The notes under the pieces were generated by a model that searched no databases, was not told the DNA's origin, and was given only the letters and a program-made list of their open reading frames with translations. A program made the translations under genes and the position numbers. From Carposina sasakii (taxonomy: Eukaryota; Arthropoda; Insecta; Lepidoptera; Carposinidae): a stretch of DNA of 64,000 nucleotides. Shown one piece after another: positions 9,014 through 19,599 of this stretch; positions within the stretch are counted from its first letter, which is position 1; each line of letters opens with the position of its first letter. Location of the stretch: assembly GCA_014607495.2 (NCBI GenBank), contig CP053154.1:13826001-13890000 (forward strand), written 5' to 3'.

Positions 9014-9784
9014 TATAAATTACTTACTTACTCTATTTATTCGTTCCGATAATATAGACAGAAGGATTTAATCTTTGTTATATTTAAAACAAGCAACTCA
9101 TAGAAATCTTGAAACGTAAACAGAACGGTTATTTCCTAGTCCTTTAAGGTCTCGATGGAGGGCGATAGGGCACGCCAGCTCGAGAGCATTGCTTAGTCAC
9201 AACACTTGCTTAAGTGGTTGAGCTTGAAAAAGTAGATACGGTAGATATAGCGCGTTTCATCAAATATTTCGTTGAACGGGATGGCGGTAGTTGTTTCGCA
9301 TATAATTTTTATTTTATTTATTTAGGACAACAAACAGTTACACAATACATATATGTAAATAACATTATATAAAATAGTAGATAATTGAGTAACCCACTGC
9401 GTTGACCACGAACTTAAAAAATATACAGAGAGATTAAAAAAAAAGACAACATATCAATAATATAAAATACATAATCCGTGTAATTGCAATAAGTGTTTGT
9501 TCCGTGCTGATTTGGGGCATCACTAAAACAAATAAGCTGCATATATTTATGTGTATGTCGTAAGAGTCAAATAAGAGACTCAAGGGCGCACTCTTATAGG
9601 GCGATAAACTGGCGACTAGTTACTGGCCCTGGAGGCTGAACTTGGTTGTAGTGTAGGATTTCCTTGTCACTTTCCGTGTATGCTATACGTGGCTGGATTG
9701 TGTAGATCTCCATCTTCTGCTGTTTTGGCTAGCCCATTTTGGGAACACTGCTGTATGTATGTATATGTACTTATACATATATAT
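9014..9784. other. Intergenic DNA with degraded repeats
   Basis: Holds a LINE-type tail at about 9305-9400 and, at about 9540-9755, a reverse copy of dispersed family G (GTCGTAAGAGTC at the left, TAGCCCATTTTGGGAACACT at the right). The remainder is not recognised. Confidence 0.4.
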
Positions 9785-10033
9785 AATCGCGCCTTTATCC
9801 CTTACGGGGTAGGCAGAGCACTAAGGGCAGATAGAACCACATGGTGCCACTTCTGACCAATTTTTAGGGTATAGTCGAGATGTACAAGTTCGGTTAGTAG
9901 TGACAGGTGGTCAGCCCATCGCCTACAAAACACCAAGACCCTCTTGTCCCTCTACTGGCTTGTACAGTATGCCCGGGAAGAGAAGCAGCTGTAGTATTAC
10001 ACGTTATTTTTTCACTCCCAGAGCAGCATAGAA
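9785..10033 (+). repeat. Dispersed repeat family F
   Basis: Reads CGCGCCTTTATCCCTTACGG through CCACATGGTGCCACTTCTGA, GACAGGTGGTCAGCCCATCG and CAAGACCCTCTTGTCCCTCT to CTCCCAGAGCAGCATAG. Other copies: 20178-20378, 41111-41284 (reverse), 57655-57850 (reverse), 60238-60486. No ORF; class unknown. Confidence 0.7.
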
Positions 10034-10324
10034 TATTAATTTACTATAGCTACAGCTACACCTATTTGTTATACACAGATAAACAGGGGTATTCTAAAAT
10101 GGAATTGTACGAAATCCAATTCCAAAATCCTTGTCTAGCCCGCTCCATTGGTCGCTATCTAGATACGGTATGATCTAGACAAAGTATTCCATTCAAACGA
10201 ACTCGAGAACGGAGCAGGGATCACTTTGTTTTGGAATTGAATATGTTGTATTTTGAGATACGGGTGGGTATTCTGTTTTTCATTCAAGCACAATAGACAA
10301 GGCATACCTACATACATAATATAA

Positions 10325-10548
10325 CATACGTGTGTCAGCAGAGTAGAATAACCTATGTTTGCCCGTTGTTATCGTAAGGTTTTCGGGAAGTAGCAGCGCC
10401 TCCCGTGTTGATAACATAGTCCGAAAATCACGCTGCGGTCACCAACCCGCCTGCCCACCGTGGTGGCAAACCCCCTTTTGGCAGCAGCCTTGAAGCAGGC
10501 CTACGTCTGTGCCTACGTTTAGCAGTTGACTGCAATAGTCTGATGTGT
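10325..10548 (+). repeat. RTE-tailed retroposon, diverged copy
   Basis: It shows CAGAGTAGAATAACC, GTAGCAGCGCCTCCCGTGTT, GGTCACCAACCCGCCTGCCC and the RTE-like end with GGCCTACGTCTG and GTTGACTGCAATAGTCTGATG, in the order of the complete copy at 40083-40338. Confidence 0.65.
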
Positions 10549-10819
10549 ACGAGTATGTGTATACATACAACATATATTAGTCACGTCTATTATAATAATA
10601 ATAACCGTTAGAATGACGTGTGTAAAGAAGTTTCCACAAGTCGGTATCGTAAAGTCGGCTGTAATTTTGCATTTGTAGGGCATACATCAACCACAATATT
10701 ATTTAAAAGTAAGTAATCGACTGCCTTATCTATCTGTATACTACATACTTGGGTGCTACCAGAAGATGTCGTGGCATCTCGATTGAAATGTAGTTGTATG
10801 TTATTTCTAATATACCTAG

Positions 10820-11139
10820 TGATAGCTATAGTTATTTTATATAATGGTTCCTGCCATCTAGTGAATATATTATGGTACTAATTTATATTATAAAACTGTA
10901 AGACGCCCCGCCATCTAGCGACTAACTCACGTATTTAGTACAAGTGCTGCCACCTAATGACAGTTTTAAACATTATTGCTAAAAGCGACACCTGGTGAGT
11001 GAGTTTTCTTAAAAATGGCGGGACGTTTCTCAAACATGGATTATGATTTGGTCGTAGTGTATTCATTACGTTGTGAGAAATCGTTGAGTAAACATCTCTT
11101 CAACTAGTCTACCTCTTTAATTTATTTTCCCGCCTAACA
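10820..11139 (+). repeat. 5' LTR
   Basis: Starts TGATAGCTATAG and ends CCCGCCTAACA (TG..CA termini), 320 bp, matching 16636-16955 at 319 positions. It should hold the promoter for the element's genomic RNA. No clear TATA box was identified. Confidence 0.95.
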
Positions 11140-11214
11140 TATCAGCGCGTGGGATAGAAAAGTAGTTTTTTTTTTCCGTTTGCCTACTTTTTGAAAAGTG
11201 ATTCACGTGCCACC

Positions 11215-14200
11215 ATGAGCCGCCGACGCCCAAGACACCCTGTCATCGAATCTTCTGAAGAAGAAGAGCCCCCTTCTGCTCCTAGTACAAGCAAGAAGCC
11301 AAGAAAAGCAAGATCATCACGAGCTAATAATAGTCAACGGTTAAATCGCCTCGAGAATTTGTTGGAAGAAATTCTCAAGCAAAAAAGTGCTACACCTTCA
11401 CAACAAGAACAGGCACCAATATTACCTGCACCTACAAGAAACGACGCGGAACAACTCGTCGTTACGGAAGGTACGTTATCATCGCCAACCAATTGTGATT
11501 TATCTCGTGATATTGCTGTTTCCGATAATAATAATGCAGTCCAACAAAATGTAAGAGAAACTATCCAAGTACCCCCTTTTTCTGGATCAAACAGATATAC
11601 AACCTCCGAGATTGGTAGCAATTTAAGATTCTTAATTAAACCTGAAAACGTTCCTAAGTTTGATGGAAATACTAACACAATGTCTGTTCACGCATGGTTA
11701 CACCGGTTGGAGTCGCTGGCGAAAATATACGGCTGGGATGAGAAGACGTTGATCTACCATATGACCGCAAGCCTGGAAGGAAACGCACTATTGTGGTTTG
11801 GACATCAACGGGAAATCGACGTCTCTTGGGCCGACTGGAAGCAGCGACTAGCGGACTTCTTTCCAGCTGGAAGAGGACTAGCCACCAAACTTCACGAATT
11901 CGTCACCATCAACAAACGCCGAGATGAAAGGGTAATAGATTTCTATTATAAAAAGTTATCTCAGGGAAAATTGTGCGAACTTTCTGACCATATGATTTGT
12001 GATGTTATTATCTATACGCTAGGTGACTCATTGTTAAAAGCGGGAGCTCGTGGAGCGGGTTGTAGGGACACGCGATCTTTATTAAATTACCTTACCGATG
12101 CAGCGGTTGAGCCACATAACTTAAGTAACGATCCAGTGTCTCGAAATTTTGATCTTGCGAAAGATAAAGACTCATACAATAGGCCTAAATGTTTTGTGTG
12201 TGCCAAAAGGGGACATACCGCTTCACAGTGTAGGGACGCTATTCGTTGTACTAAATGTAGCAAAATTGGGCAAAAGGTAGAAGATTGCAGACTTAAAAAG
12301 TGTTCCTACTGTAGTAAACTAGGTCATCTGCGTGAAGAATGTTATAGTTTGAAAAATAAGTCGACTGACGTTGTACCAAGTTTGAAATCAAATGGTGAGG
12401 GTATGCAGGCTAAAAATTCAAAATTATATAATATTCGTCCCATAGATGAGGGTGATCGTAAATATCATAAAACTGTTATTGCTAACGGATTTGAACTAAC
12501 TGGTTATATTGATTTAGGTAGTGCATGCAATACTATAACGTTACGAGCAGCAAACAAAATAGGTCTTACGTACAATAAGGAATGTCGTACAAACATTAGA
12601 GGTTATGGCGGACAGATTATCAGTCCTGACGGTGAAGGGAACCTTAAACTTAGCATTGATGGCGTGAGTGTAGACACCTCAGTTCTAGTAGTTCGTGATA
12701 GCCTTCAAGAAACTGACATGATTGTAGGGCGGGCATTTAGTGAAATGTCTGGAATTAGCCTAAGAAAATCGTCAGACACGCTAGAATTCTTTAAAGATAC
12801 GGAAAATAATCTTCATTTAGAGTTACCTTTTCCTTCTGGTCATGAAATAAACGTATCCAAAATTGAAATAAGAGTTCCTCATGATACAATACTATTGCAG
12901 GGTTTAAATAAAATCATTGTGTATTCGGACGAGAATTTGGACACGAATACCATTCAGGTTTATCGTTCTGAACATAGGTCATTAGGTAAAGAAATAGATA
13001 TTCCCGAACAGATCGCGCACTTGCATGACAGTTTAGGATGTATTGATGTTTATAACTTACAGTATGAACCATTAACCTTATATACTACTCGATGCATAGC
13101 GCGAGGTAAAATATACAATAGTAACGAATACGAATATAATACAGATTTACAACAAGATGATAAGGTACGTTTAGAAAATATTTTACAAAGATTTAGTAAT
13201 TGTTTCAACAACTTGTCGCGGGTAGGTGAGTGCAGTGTTTTTATGAAGATTGAACTGACATCGGAAATTCCGTTTTATTATCGCCCCTACCGTATGTCAT
13301 TCAAGGAACAGGAAATAGTTCGTTCTATTGTCAATGAACTTATTGAAAAGGATATAATTGAACCAAGTAATTCGCCATATGCGAGCCCAGTGATTCTAGT
13401 ACCGAAAAAGTCAGGTGAATACAGAATGTGTGTCGATTACCGTCAACTTAATAAATTAACTAAAAAGGATAGGTACCCCTTACCTCTCATTCAAGACCAG
13501 CTAGATAGATTAAGCACTGAGAAATGGTTTTCTAAGCTCGATTTCGCTGCGGGTTATCACCAAATTAAAATGCACCCCGATAGTCGTAAATTTACGGCCT
13601 TTGTGACACCTTTTGGTCAGTTTCAATATAAAAGAATGCCTTTTGGTCTGGCAAACGCCCCTGCCGTCTTCCAGAGGGCTATGAACTCGTTACTAGGGCA
13701 ATATAGGTTCGAATTTTCAACCGCCTATATTGATGACATCCTTTTGTTTTCTAAGTCTATCCCAGAAGGTTTGAGTCACGTAGAAAAGGTATTGTCAATT
13801 ATCAGCGAGGCGGGTATGGTTTTACGCCGAGGTAAATGTTGTTTCCTTAAATCTAATATTGAATATCTCGGTCATATAATCTCAGATGGAGAAATTAGGC
13901 CATCTTCAGATAAAGTTAAGGCGTTGAGCGAATTTGCAGCGCCACGAGACATACATGAACTTAGACGCTTTATAGGCTTAGCCAGTTATTTTAGAAAGTT
14001 TGTTTTCTCTTTTTCTGATAAAATTCGTCCCTTATCCTCCCTATTAAAAAAGGGTCAACTATGGTGCTGGGGCGACGAGCAGCGAAAATCCTTTAAAGAT
14101 ATTAAAATGGTTCTAACCTCTGAACCAGTCCTTGCTATATATAACCCTAATTTAGATATTCAGTTACACACCGATGCGTCCAGTTATGGGGTGGGTGGTA

Positions 14201-15768
14201 TTTTGTTTCAAAAGCAGTTAGATGGATCACTAAAACCAGTAGCTTATTTTAGCAAGCAAACTACTGCTGCGGAACAAAAATACCACTCATACGAACTGGA
14301 AGCTATGGCTGTGGTTTTAAGTATTAGGAAGTTTCGGGTGTATCTATTGGGTAGACCGTTCACTGTTTTTACTGACTGTCAGGCACTTAGTACCACATGG
14401 ACTAAGAGAGATATGCTGCCAAGGATAGCACGTTGGTGGCTGGAATTGCAAAGTTTCGAGTTTACCGTACATTATAGGCCCGGTGCTCGCATGCAACATG
14501 TGGATGCCCTCAGCCGCAGTGCACTCCCTTTGCAGCATATTTCCGAAGCAAATTGGGTTCAAGTTGTACAAAATGATGACGCTAAGTTACAAAATATCGT
14601 ATTGAATATTAATAATGCGGAATACAAAAATATTTACACGATTAAAGATAATACTTTATACAGGAAAATAGGTGATGAAAATAGAATTGTTATTCCAAAG
14701 TCTGTTCGCTGGCGTATTACGAAAATGTATCACGATGATAACGGACATATGAATGAGAATAAGGTAATCGAACTTATCCGACGTGAATATTGGTTTGAAA
14801 AACTTACGCAATTTGTAACTAAATATGTGCGCAGTTGTATATCGTGCCAGTTCGCGAAAAAGCCTACGGGTAAACGCCGTGGTTATTTAAATCCAATCCC
14901 AAAAGGGAACATACCCTGGCAAACTTGGCATATTGATCACTTAGGTCCTTTTTGTGTTTCTAACAACAACAATACCTACCTCCTAGTTATTGTTGATGCA
15001 TTTAGCAAATTTAATTGGCTTCAACCTGTTCCTAATACCTGTACTTTACACGTCATTACAACACTGAATTTACTATCACGTATTTTTGGATTACCTACAA
15101 GAATTATAAGCGATAGAGGGAAGGCATTTACGAGTAAAGACTTTCAAAAATACTGTGTGTCAAAGCAAATCCGTCACGTTTTAAATGCTGTAGCCTGCCC
15201 CAGGGCAAACGGGCAGGTAGAACGTTTCAACCGCACTATTTTACAATCATTAATCGCATATACAGGGGAAAATGATAGTGAATGGGAAAATTTTGTGCCA
15301 CAAGTCGAACGAGGCATAAATTCAACCATTAATAGTACCACACAAAAATGTCCTTACGAACTACTATACGGTTATAAACCTCGTTTTGAAATAGATCTGC
15401 CTGAGCAACCACAATGTGTCTCAGATTTACCGCAATTACGAGCTTTAGCTGAGAAAAATACTATCGAATCGGCTAGGAAAAGTAAAGAGAGATATGATAA
15501 GAATAAAATAGAAAGTGTTAAATATCAGGTGGGAGATTTAGTAAATGTACAAAGACGTATTGTAAAAAAGGGTCTTACTAGTGGTAAATTGGTCGACAAA
15601 TATGCAGGGCCTTATAAAGTTGTCAAAGTTTTTAATAATGATCGATACAGAGTAACATCACTAAATACACGCGGCAGGAAATACAATAATGTAATAGTAG
15701 CAGATAGAATGAAAAAGTTTATAGTACAATCAATGAGTGGGGAAGAGGAATCGGACGATAATCTATGA
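11215..15768 (+). CDS. Gag-Pol polyprotein of the Gypsy element
   Basis: Copies element RNA into DNA and integrates it. The start is ATG 11215-11217 in a strong context (GCCACCATGA), giving 1517 aa without frameshift or stop between gag and pol. Gag carries three CCHC-type knuckles from about residue 326; the middle one, CTKCSKIGQKVEDC, has Gln where His is expected. The protease site is DLGS at about 433 rather than DT/SG. Reverse transcriptase has SKLDFAAGYHQI (Asp 776) and YIDD at 838-841. RNase H has HTDASSYGVG (Asp about 987), YELEAMAV and FTDCQAL. Integrase has a His-His-Cys-Cys zinc domain at about 1173-1210, and Asp1241, Asp1300 and Glu1336 in exact DD35E spacing. A GPY/F module (AGPYKVV) lies near 1463. 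The start and full length fit an active element; fusing gag and pol in one frame is typical of several insect Gypsy lineages. The clade was not assigned. Confidence 0.95.
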   Translation: MSRRRPRHPVIESSEEEEPPSAPSTSKKPRKARSSRANNSQRLNRLENLLEEILKQKSATPSQQEQAPILPAPTRNDAEQLVVTEGTLSSPTNCDLSRDIAVSDNNNAVQQNVRETIQVPPFSGSNRYTTSEIGSNLRFLIKPENVPKFDGNTNTMSVHAWLHRLESLAKIYGWDEKTLIYHMTASLEGNALLWFGHQREIDVSWADWKQRLADFFPAGRGLATKLHEFVTINKRRDERVIDFYYKKLSQGKLCELSDHMICDVIIYTLGDSLLKAGARGAGCRDTRSLLNYLTDAAVEPHNLSNDPVSRNFDLAKDKDSYNRPKCFVCAKRGHTASQCRDAIRCTKCSKIGQKVEDCRLKKCSYCSKLGHLREECYSLKNKSTDVVPSLKSNGEGMQAKNSKLYNIRPIDEGDRKYHKTVIANGFELTGYIDLGSACNTITLRAANKIGLTYNKECRTNIRGYGGQIISPDGEGNLKLSIDGVSVDTSVLVVRDSLQETDMIVGRAFSEMSGISLRKSSDTLEFFKDTENNLHLELPFPSGHEINVSKIEIRVPHDTILLQGLNKIIVYSDENLDTNTIQVYRSEHRSLGKEIDIPEQIAHLHDSLGCIDVYNLQYEPLTLYTTRCIARGKIYNSNEYEYNTDLQQDDKVRLENILQRFSNCFNNLSRVGECSVFMKIELTSEIPFYYRPYRMSFKEQEIVRSIVNELIEKDIIEPSNSPYASPVILVPKKSGEYRMCVDYRQLNKLTKKDRYPLPLIQDQLDRLSTEKWFSKLDFAAGYHQIKMHPDSRKFTAFVTPFGQFQYKRMPFGLANAPAVFQRAMNSLLGQYRFEFSTAYIDDILLFSKSIPEGLSHVEKVLSIISEAGMVLRRGKCCFLKSNIEYLGHIISDGEIRPSSDKVKALSEFAAPRDIHELRRFIGLASYFRKFVFSFSDKIRPLSSLLKKGQLWCWGDEQRKSFKDIKMVLTSEPVLAIYNPNLDIQLHTDASSYGVGGILFQKQLDGSLKPVAYFSKQTTAAEQKYHSYELEAMAVVLSIRKFRVYLLGRPFTVFTDCQALSTTWTKRDMLPRIARWWLELQSFEFTVHYRPGARMQHVDALSRSALPLQHISEANWVQVVQNDDAKLQNIVLNINNAEYKNIYTIKDNTLYRKIGDENRIVIPKSVRWRITKMYHDDNGHMNENKVIELIRREYWFEKLTQFVTKYVRSCISCQFAKKPTGKRRGYLNPIPKGNIPWQTWHIDHLGPFCVSNNNNTYLLVIVDAFSKFNWLQPVPNTCTLHVITTLNLLSRIFGLPTRIISDRGKAFTSKDFQKYCVSKQIRHVLNAVACPRANGQVERFNRTILQSLIAYTGENDSEWENFVPQVERGINSTINSTTQKCPYELLYGYKPRFEIDLPEQPQCVSDLPQLRALAEKNTIESARKSKERYDKNKIESVKYQVGDLVNVQRRIVKKGLTSGKLVDKYAGPYKVVKVFNNDRYRVTSLNTRGRKYNNVIVADRMKKFIVQSMSGEEESDDNL

Positions 15769-16635
15769 GAGTTGTATTTCACGATGTAAACAGACCACTG
15801 CCTATATGATTTGTTATAGTAATTGTGATTCATTTATTATTATTATGATACTCATATTATACCTACTACTTTGTGTAATAAAGATTATAACAGATTATTC
15901 TTTATTATGTAAAATAATATTATTTGTATAATGTTAAATCATATAAAGTGATATTAATCTTATAAGTTATTTATTACTATAATACTGTAATAATATTATA
16001 ATTTAGACTAACTTAAATGAATTGTAAAACTGATTCAGGTACCTAATAAAGTGTATGCCATCAATGACGGCAATGCTGTCCATATAACTACTACTACATA
16101 GATGCGAGATAAAATTGGCTTGACAATGGTAACAGTTTTATTTAAATTATTGATTTTGTGAATAAGATAACAGGTAAAATAAAATTTAAAATAGGGTGTG
16201 TCCCAAAATATAATTCTAACAGGGCGTGTCCCACAAGTACAAAAGGGTGTGTCCCAAAATATAATTCTAACAGGGTGTGTCCCACAAATACAAAAGGGTG
16301 TGTCCCAAAATATAATTCTAACAGGGTGTGTCCCACAAATACAAAAGGGTGTGTCCCACAAATACAAAAGGGTGTGTCCCAAAAACGAAACAGGGTGTGT
16401 CCCAAAAATGAAAGAGGGTGCGTCCCTAGTATGTATTTAATTTTTTTTTTCTGAAATTGTTACTTCTACTTAATTAATTTACTTATTATAACCAATACTG
16501 TTTCTCTTCTAATTAATTTTAATGTTAACTTATGTTCTAAATTAATTTAATTTTTAATGCACTTATACTTAATGTTGATGTATTTATTTAAGAATAATAA
16601 TTACGAGGTCGTAATATTAGTCAGGAAAGGCCGAG
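15769..16635 (+). other. Non-coding 3' region of the Gypsy element
   Basis: AT-rich, non-coding, between the pol stop and the 3' LTR. It contains the array described separately at 16194-16426. Frames open through that array on both strands are a by-product of the repeats. No envelope-like ORF. Confidence 0.8.
16194..16426. repeat. Ten-copy GGGTGTGTCCC array in the Gypsy 3' region
   Basis: Ten cores (GGGTGTGTCCC, with two variants GGGCGTGTCCC and GGGTGCGTCCC) alternate between a 28-bp unit (core plus AAAATATAATTCTAACA) and a 23-bp unit (core plus ACAAATACAAAA). Three pairs form a 51-bp higher-order repeat, followed by four single units of the 23-bp kind or diverged. Each core is a short inverted repeat (GGG-5-CCC). 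It lies 425 bp after the pol stop and 209 bp before the 3' LTR. Confidence 0.95.
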
Positions 16636-16955
16636 TGATAGCTATAGTTATTTTATATAATGGTTCCTGCCATCTAGTGAATATATTATGGTACTAATTT
16701 ATATTATAAAACTGTAAGACGCCCCGCCATCTAGCGACTAACTCACGTATTTAGTACAAGTGCTGCCACCTAATGACAGTTCTAAACATTATTGCTAAAA
16801 GCGACACCTGGTGAGTGAGTTTTCTTAAAAATGGCGGGACGTTTCTCAAACATGGATTATGATTTGGTCGTAGTGTATTCATTACGTTGTGAGAAATCGT
16901 TGAGTAAACATCTCTTCAACTAGTCTACCTCTTTAATTTATTTTCCCGCCTAACA
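16636..16955 (+). repeat. 3' LTR
   Basis: 320 bp, TG..CA, identical to the 5' LTR except C at 16782 for T at 10966. Followed by the target duplication CTAG. Confidence 0.95.
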
Positions 16956-16959
16956 CTAG

Positions 16960-17751
16960 ATATACCTAGTGAGGATTACAACTATCATCATGAAAATCTA
17001 AATATGAAGTGGGCTGGCCAAGCCCCAGGGTAGATTCGGTTGTTTTTTCTAACTTTTTCACCGACACAACCTATCTATTGACATTGGCAGTGTATGTATT
17101 TTTTTTCGCCGCCGAGCTGTGATTTATTCGCGATAACGTCTGTTACAGCTTGTTATTGCTACGTTATTGTAGGCCACAGTGTGACAATAGAGCCTAGTAT
17201 TAGTTTGGCATGAATATTCTTTAGGGAGTGCACTACATGTAGAGTACTAAAGCCTTGGTACCGAGAAGTTTTCCGTATTATCAGCCTTTTAATTTTAAAG
17301 TGTTTAAATGTATGCTTTATTATACCTGATTATTATTATGCTTCGATCGCTAGTAAACCGAAAGCAAAAAGTTGGTACTTTATCATCAATCAATAATTAT
17401 AAGCACTTAATTACTTTGTGACACGTATCGTGTCCCAATTTTTAGGAAAGTAAAGTAATCACAAAACTGAGGCAATATAAAACGTAATAAATTGATTATG
17501 AAGCTTGTTAGGCCGAATAAGAAACAGAAGTTGGCTCGTTTGTAAAACAGTTTTATTTACTGAGTCACTTCGAACATTAATCAGAACTGTAGGAACTTAT
17601 TAAAACTTAATATTGTCTTTCCTGGATTTTAATGGCACCTGAGTCCTTGTACAGAAACTTTATTATTATATGAGTTACCTTGGAACCCTCGTTGTTTTTG
17701 ACCAATAACCCTTGAAGCTTGGATATGATATAATGTTTATCCATCTCATCA
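16960..17751. other. Unassigned intergenic DNA
   Basis: The pre-insertion site had a short direct repeat of ATATACCTAG, split by the Gypsy element. Beyond it no gene or repeat family was recognised. Confidence 0.4.
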
Positions 17752-18093
17752 TACAGGGTATTTTTTCGTTGCCACAAATAAAGTAAGTTTATGCCAAAAA
17801 AATGCTGGGAAACGATGTAAATTTTTTGAAAAAAAAAAAAAAACTAATTTATAGTGTCCAGTGTTTATGCTAGTTTTATCATAGAAATATATTAATTATT
17901 CCTCGTGAAAAAATCTTGCTACGCGCGTCTATGTGCATTTATGCAGAAAAACGCAGTCTATTTACTCAACTTTGGACCCTAATATCTTGGGAACCAGACT
18001 GTTCCCAGGTATGCTTCCCTAGAGAAAAATTATCGAGATTATGAGGAGATTCCGTAGTTTTCGGGGACGTTGACGACCAAAAATCACCCTGTA
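17752..18093 (+). repeat. MITE family A copy, both ends present
   Basis: Starts TACAGGGTATTTTTTCGTTG and ends CAAAAATCACCCTGTA, flanked by TA-rich sequence. It serves as the reference copy for the family here. No transposase. Confidence 0.85.
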
Positions 18094-18763
18094 TATTCCT
18101 TTCGAAACCCACATTGCTAAAGGTTTGGCTTAGTTTAAATGTTAGTAGAAATTTAGTGGTACAGGTCCGTGACTGGGATCGAACTTACGCCGGTCAACCG
18201 AACTACTATTGCTACTCAAAAATGCCCTAGTTCGGTCAACCGAACTACTGCTAGGTACTGGAGGGAAAACCTCAATTTTCGATCGAAATATAGATATCGC
18301 AAAGATTTTCCAATCTCTCTGGTTTCCTGTAGGACTCAAGTACGAGTAGGCGACAGACTTGTCCGACGCGCTCCCTACAACAACGTGCGATAAATCATTG
18401 TCAGATGGGCTCAGTTGCAATGGGGCTGTCCATCTTACGCCAACCCCTTTTTTCCACAAAAGCTGTAACTTAATTAATTTGACTGCGTAGGACCTTACCT
18501 TTGCGTATTTTTCTTTTGCGAGAACAAAGTTGTAGTAATTACCTTTGTTTTTAAAAGACATTTTTTCAGACTTTTTTGTGTGGAAAGGTAAAACAATTTA
18601 TGGCGCGTCTACAGTAATGAGTATTTGATTATATTTTTTGTGATTACGAGTAGGTAGTACCTAATTGTTTTGTTTAGGTACCTAAGTAGACCAGAATTTA
18701 CGTTCAATTTAAATGTTAGGTAAGTATTATAAAATTATTCATAAAGAAATGGAAAAAATTCTT
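18094..18763. other. Intergenic DNA with a tRNA-derived SINE remnant
   Basis: At 18153-18192 a reverse tRNA-like head (CGTGACTGGGATCGAACTTA) matches the SINE at 55701-55795. At 18191-18206 and 18234-18249 the segment CGGTCAACCGAACTAC is repeated. The longer frame on the minus strand here shows no protein-family signal. Confidence 0.45.
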
Positions 18764-18835
18764 CACCCGAGTGGGAATCGAACCCACGACCACTGCAAAC
18801 CGTGCCAGCCGCTCTAACCACTGAGCTACCGGGTC
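18764..18835 (-). repeat. tRNA-derived SINE (tRNA-like, minus)
   Basis: In reverse complement it has an A box (TAGCTCAGTGGTTAGAGC), a B box (GGTTCGATTCC), a perfect T stem (GTGGG/CCCAC) and most of an acceptor stem. The anticodon stem does not pair well and position 1 mismatches, so it is better read as a SINE head than a working tRNA. A T-rich tail follows, as in the copy at 21790. Confidence 0.65.
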
Positions 18836-18839
18836 AATT

Positions 18840-19599
18840 ACATAAATAATTAATTGTTAGGTAAGTAAATTAATTTGTTTTGGGGTGCATTTTGATTTGA
18901 TCAAAATTTAGATTGTTAATACGAAAGTAGGTTTGTATGTTTGTTACTCACTTATTTATCTGACCAATGGTTCTCGAAATTGTAGATACATACGAGCAGA
19001 AAGGACATATGCTACATCGTGTTGTCCACGCGAACGAAGTCGCACGCGTCTGTAAGGAAATCCACAAAAGAAATAATGACCACTACCTACTATAAATGAG
19101 GTTTAGCCATAAAAAGTAACTGCTTAATAATAGCCCTCCCCCAATCACGTCCACCGACCGTTGGAAGCGGCCTGCTGCATCCAGCGCGTGATCGTAAATT
19201 ATTATAAAATTTAAAGCAATTTGTATGACAAAGTTCCAAAAAGAAGACAACTAATATAAAGCCGATAGAGGGCGTTGTTGCTTAATAACGTATTATTCAA
19301 ATGTATGCGGTCGTAACAGGGGAACAAGATACGCGATCTAATTCTAGATGTAAAATAACCCGACAAAATTCAATATTCCCGAAACAATATTGTAACACCT
19401 GCGGAGCTGATTTCCATTCTATCCCTCGATAGGTTTACCGTATAAATATGCAATTTCGACAGTTTACCGCGAACGCGGAATATTTTGACATAAACAATTA
19501 GGGCCTTGATAAAAAATAAGCGTAGATTATAGAACACACTAAGGTGGCCTTACCTAATACAGAATTAATTTTTCATAAAATTTATATCGCACATGCATG
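18840..19599. other. Intergenic DNA with a degraded dispersed repeat
   Basis: About 18890-19055 resembles the CCCGCGACTTCGTCC repeat in reverse (GTCCACGCGAACGAAGTCGC). The remaining sequence has no recognised feature. Confidence 0.4.

Larger units (their letters stand above)
10816..16959 (+). mobile_element. Complete Ty3/Gypsy LTR retrotransposon with CTAG target duplication
   Basis: The element is 10820-16955 (6136 bp), bounded by a 4-bp duplication CTAG at 10816-10819 and 16956-16959. It has two 320-bp LTRs, a single gag-pol frame, and a non-coding 3' region with a tandem array. The LTRs differ at one of 320 positions (T at 10966, C at 16782), so insertion was very recent. No env-like frame follows pol. 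The base after the 5' LTR reads TATCAGCGCGTGGGAT, not the TGG start expected of a primer-binding site. The tract before the 3' LTR (AGGAAAGG at 16623-16630) may be the polypurine primer but is short. All parts needed for transposition except a convincing primer site are visible. Confidence 0.95.

Noticed and set aside
11191..11214. Upstream TTG as the start of Gag
   Set aside because: The ATG at 11215 has an almost ideal context and no other evidence supports a non-AUG start.
16035..16454. Several overlapping open frames on both strands with repetitive proteins
   Set aside because: They are produced by the tandem array in the Gypsy 3' region, whose units lack stops; no start context or family signal.
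15769..16635. Envelope gene of a retrovirus-like element
   Set aside because: Only non-coding DNA and the tandem array lie between pol and the 3' LTR; no membrane-protein frame.
18142..18561. 139-codon minus-strand frame
   Set aside because: It overlaps a SINE remnant and an internal duplication; no family signal.
18764..18835. Possible functional tRNA gene on the minus strand
   Set aside because: A and B boxes are good, but the anticodon stem does not pair and the first acceptor pair mismatches; similar copies with the same tail occur elsewhere, as expected of a SINE.
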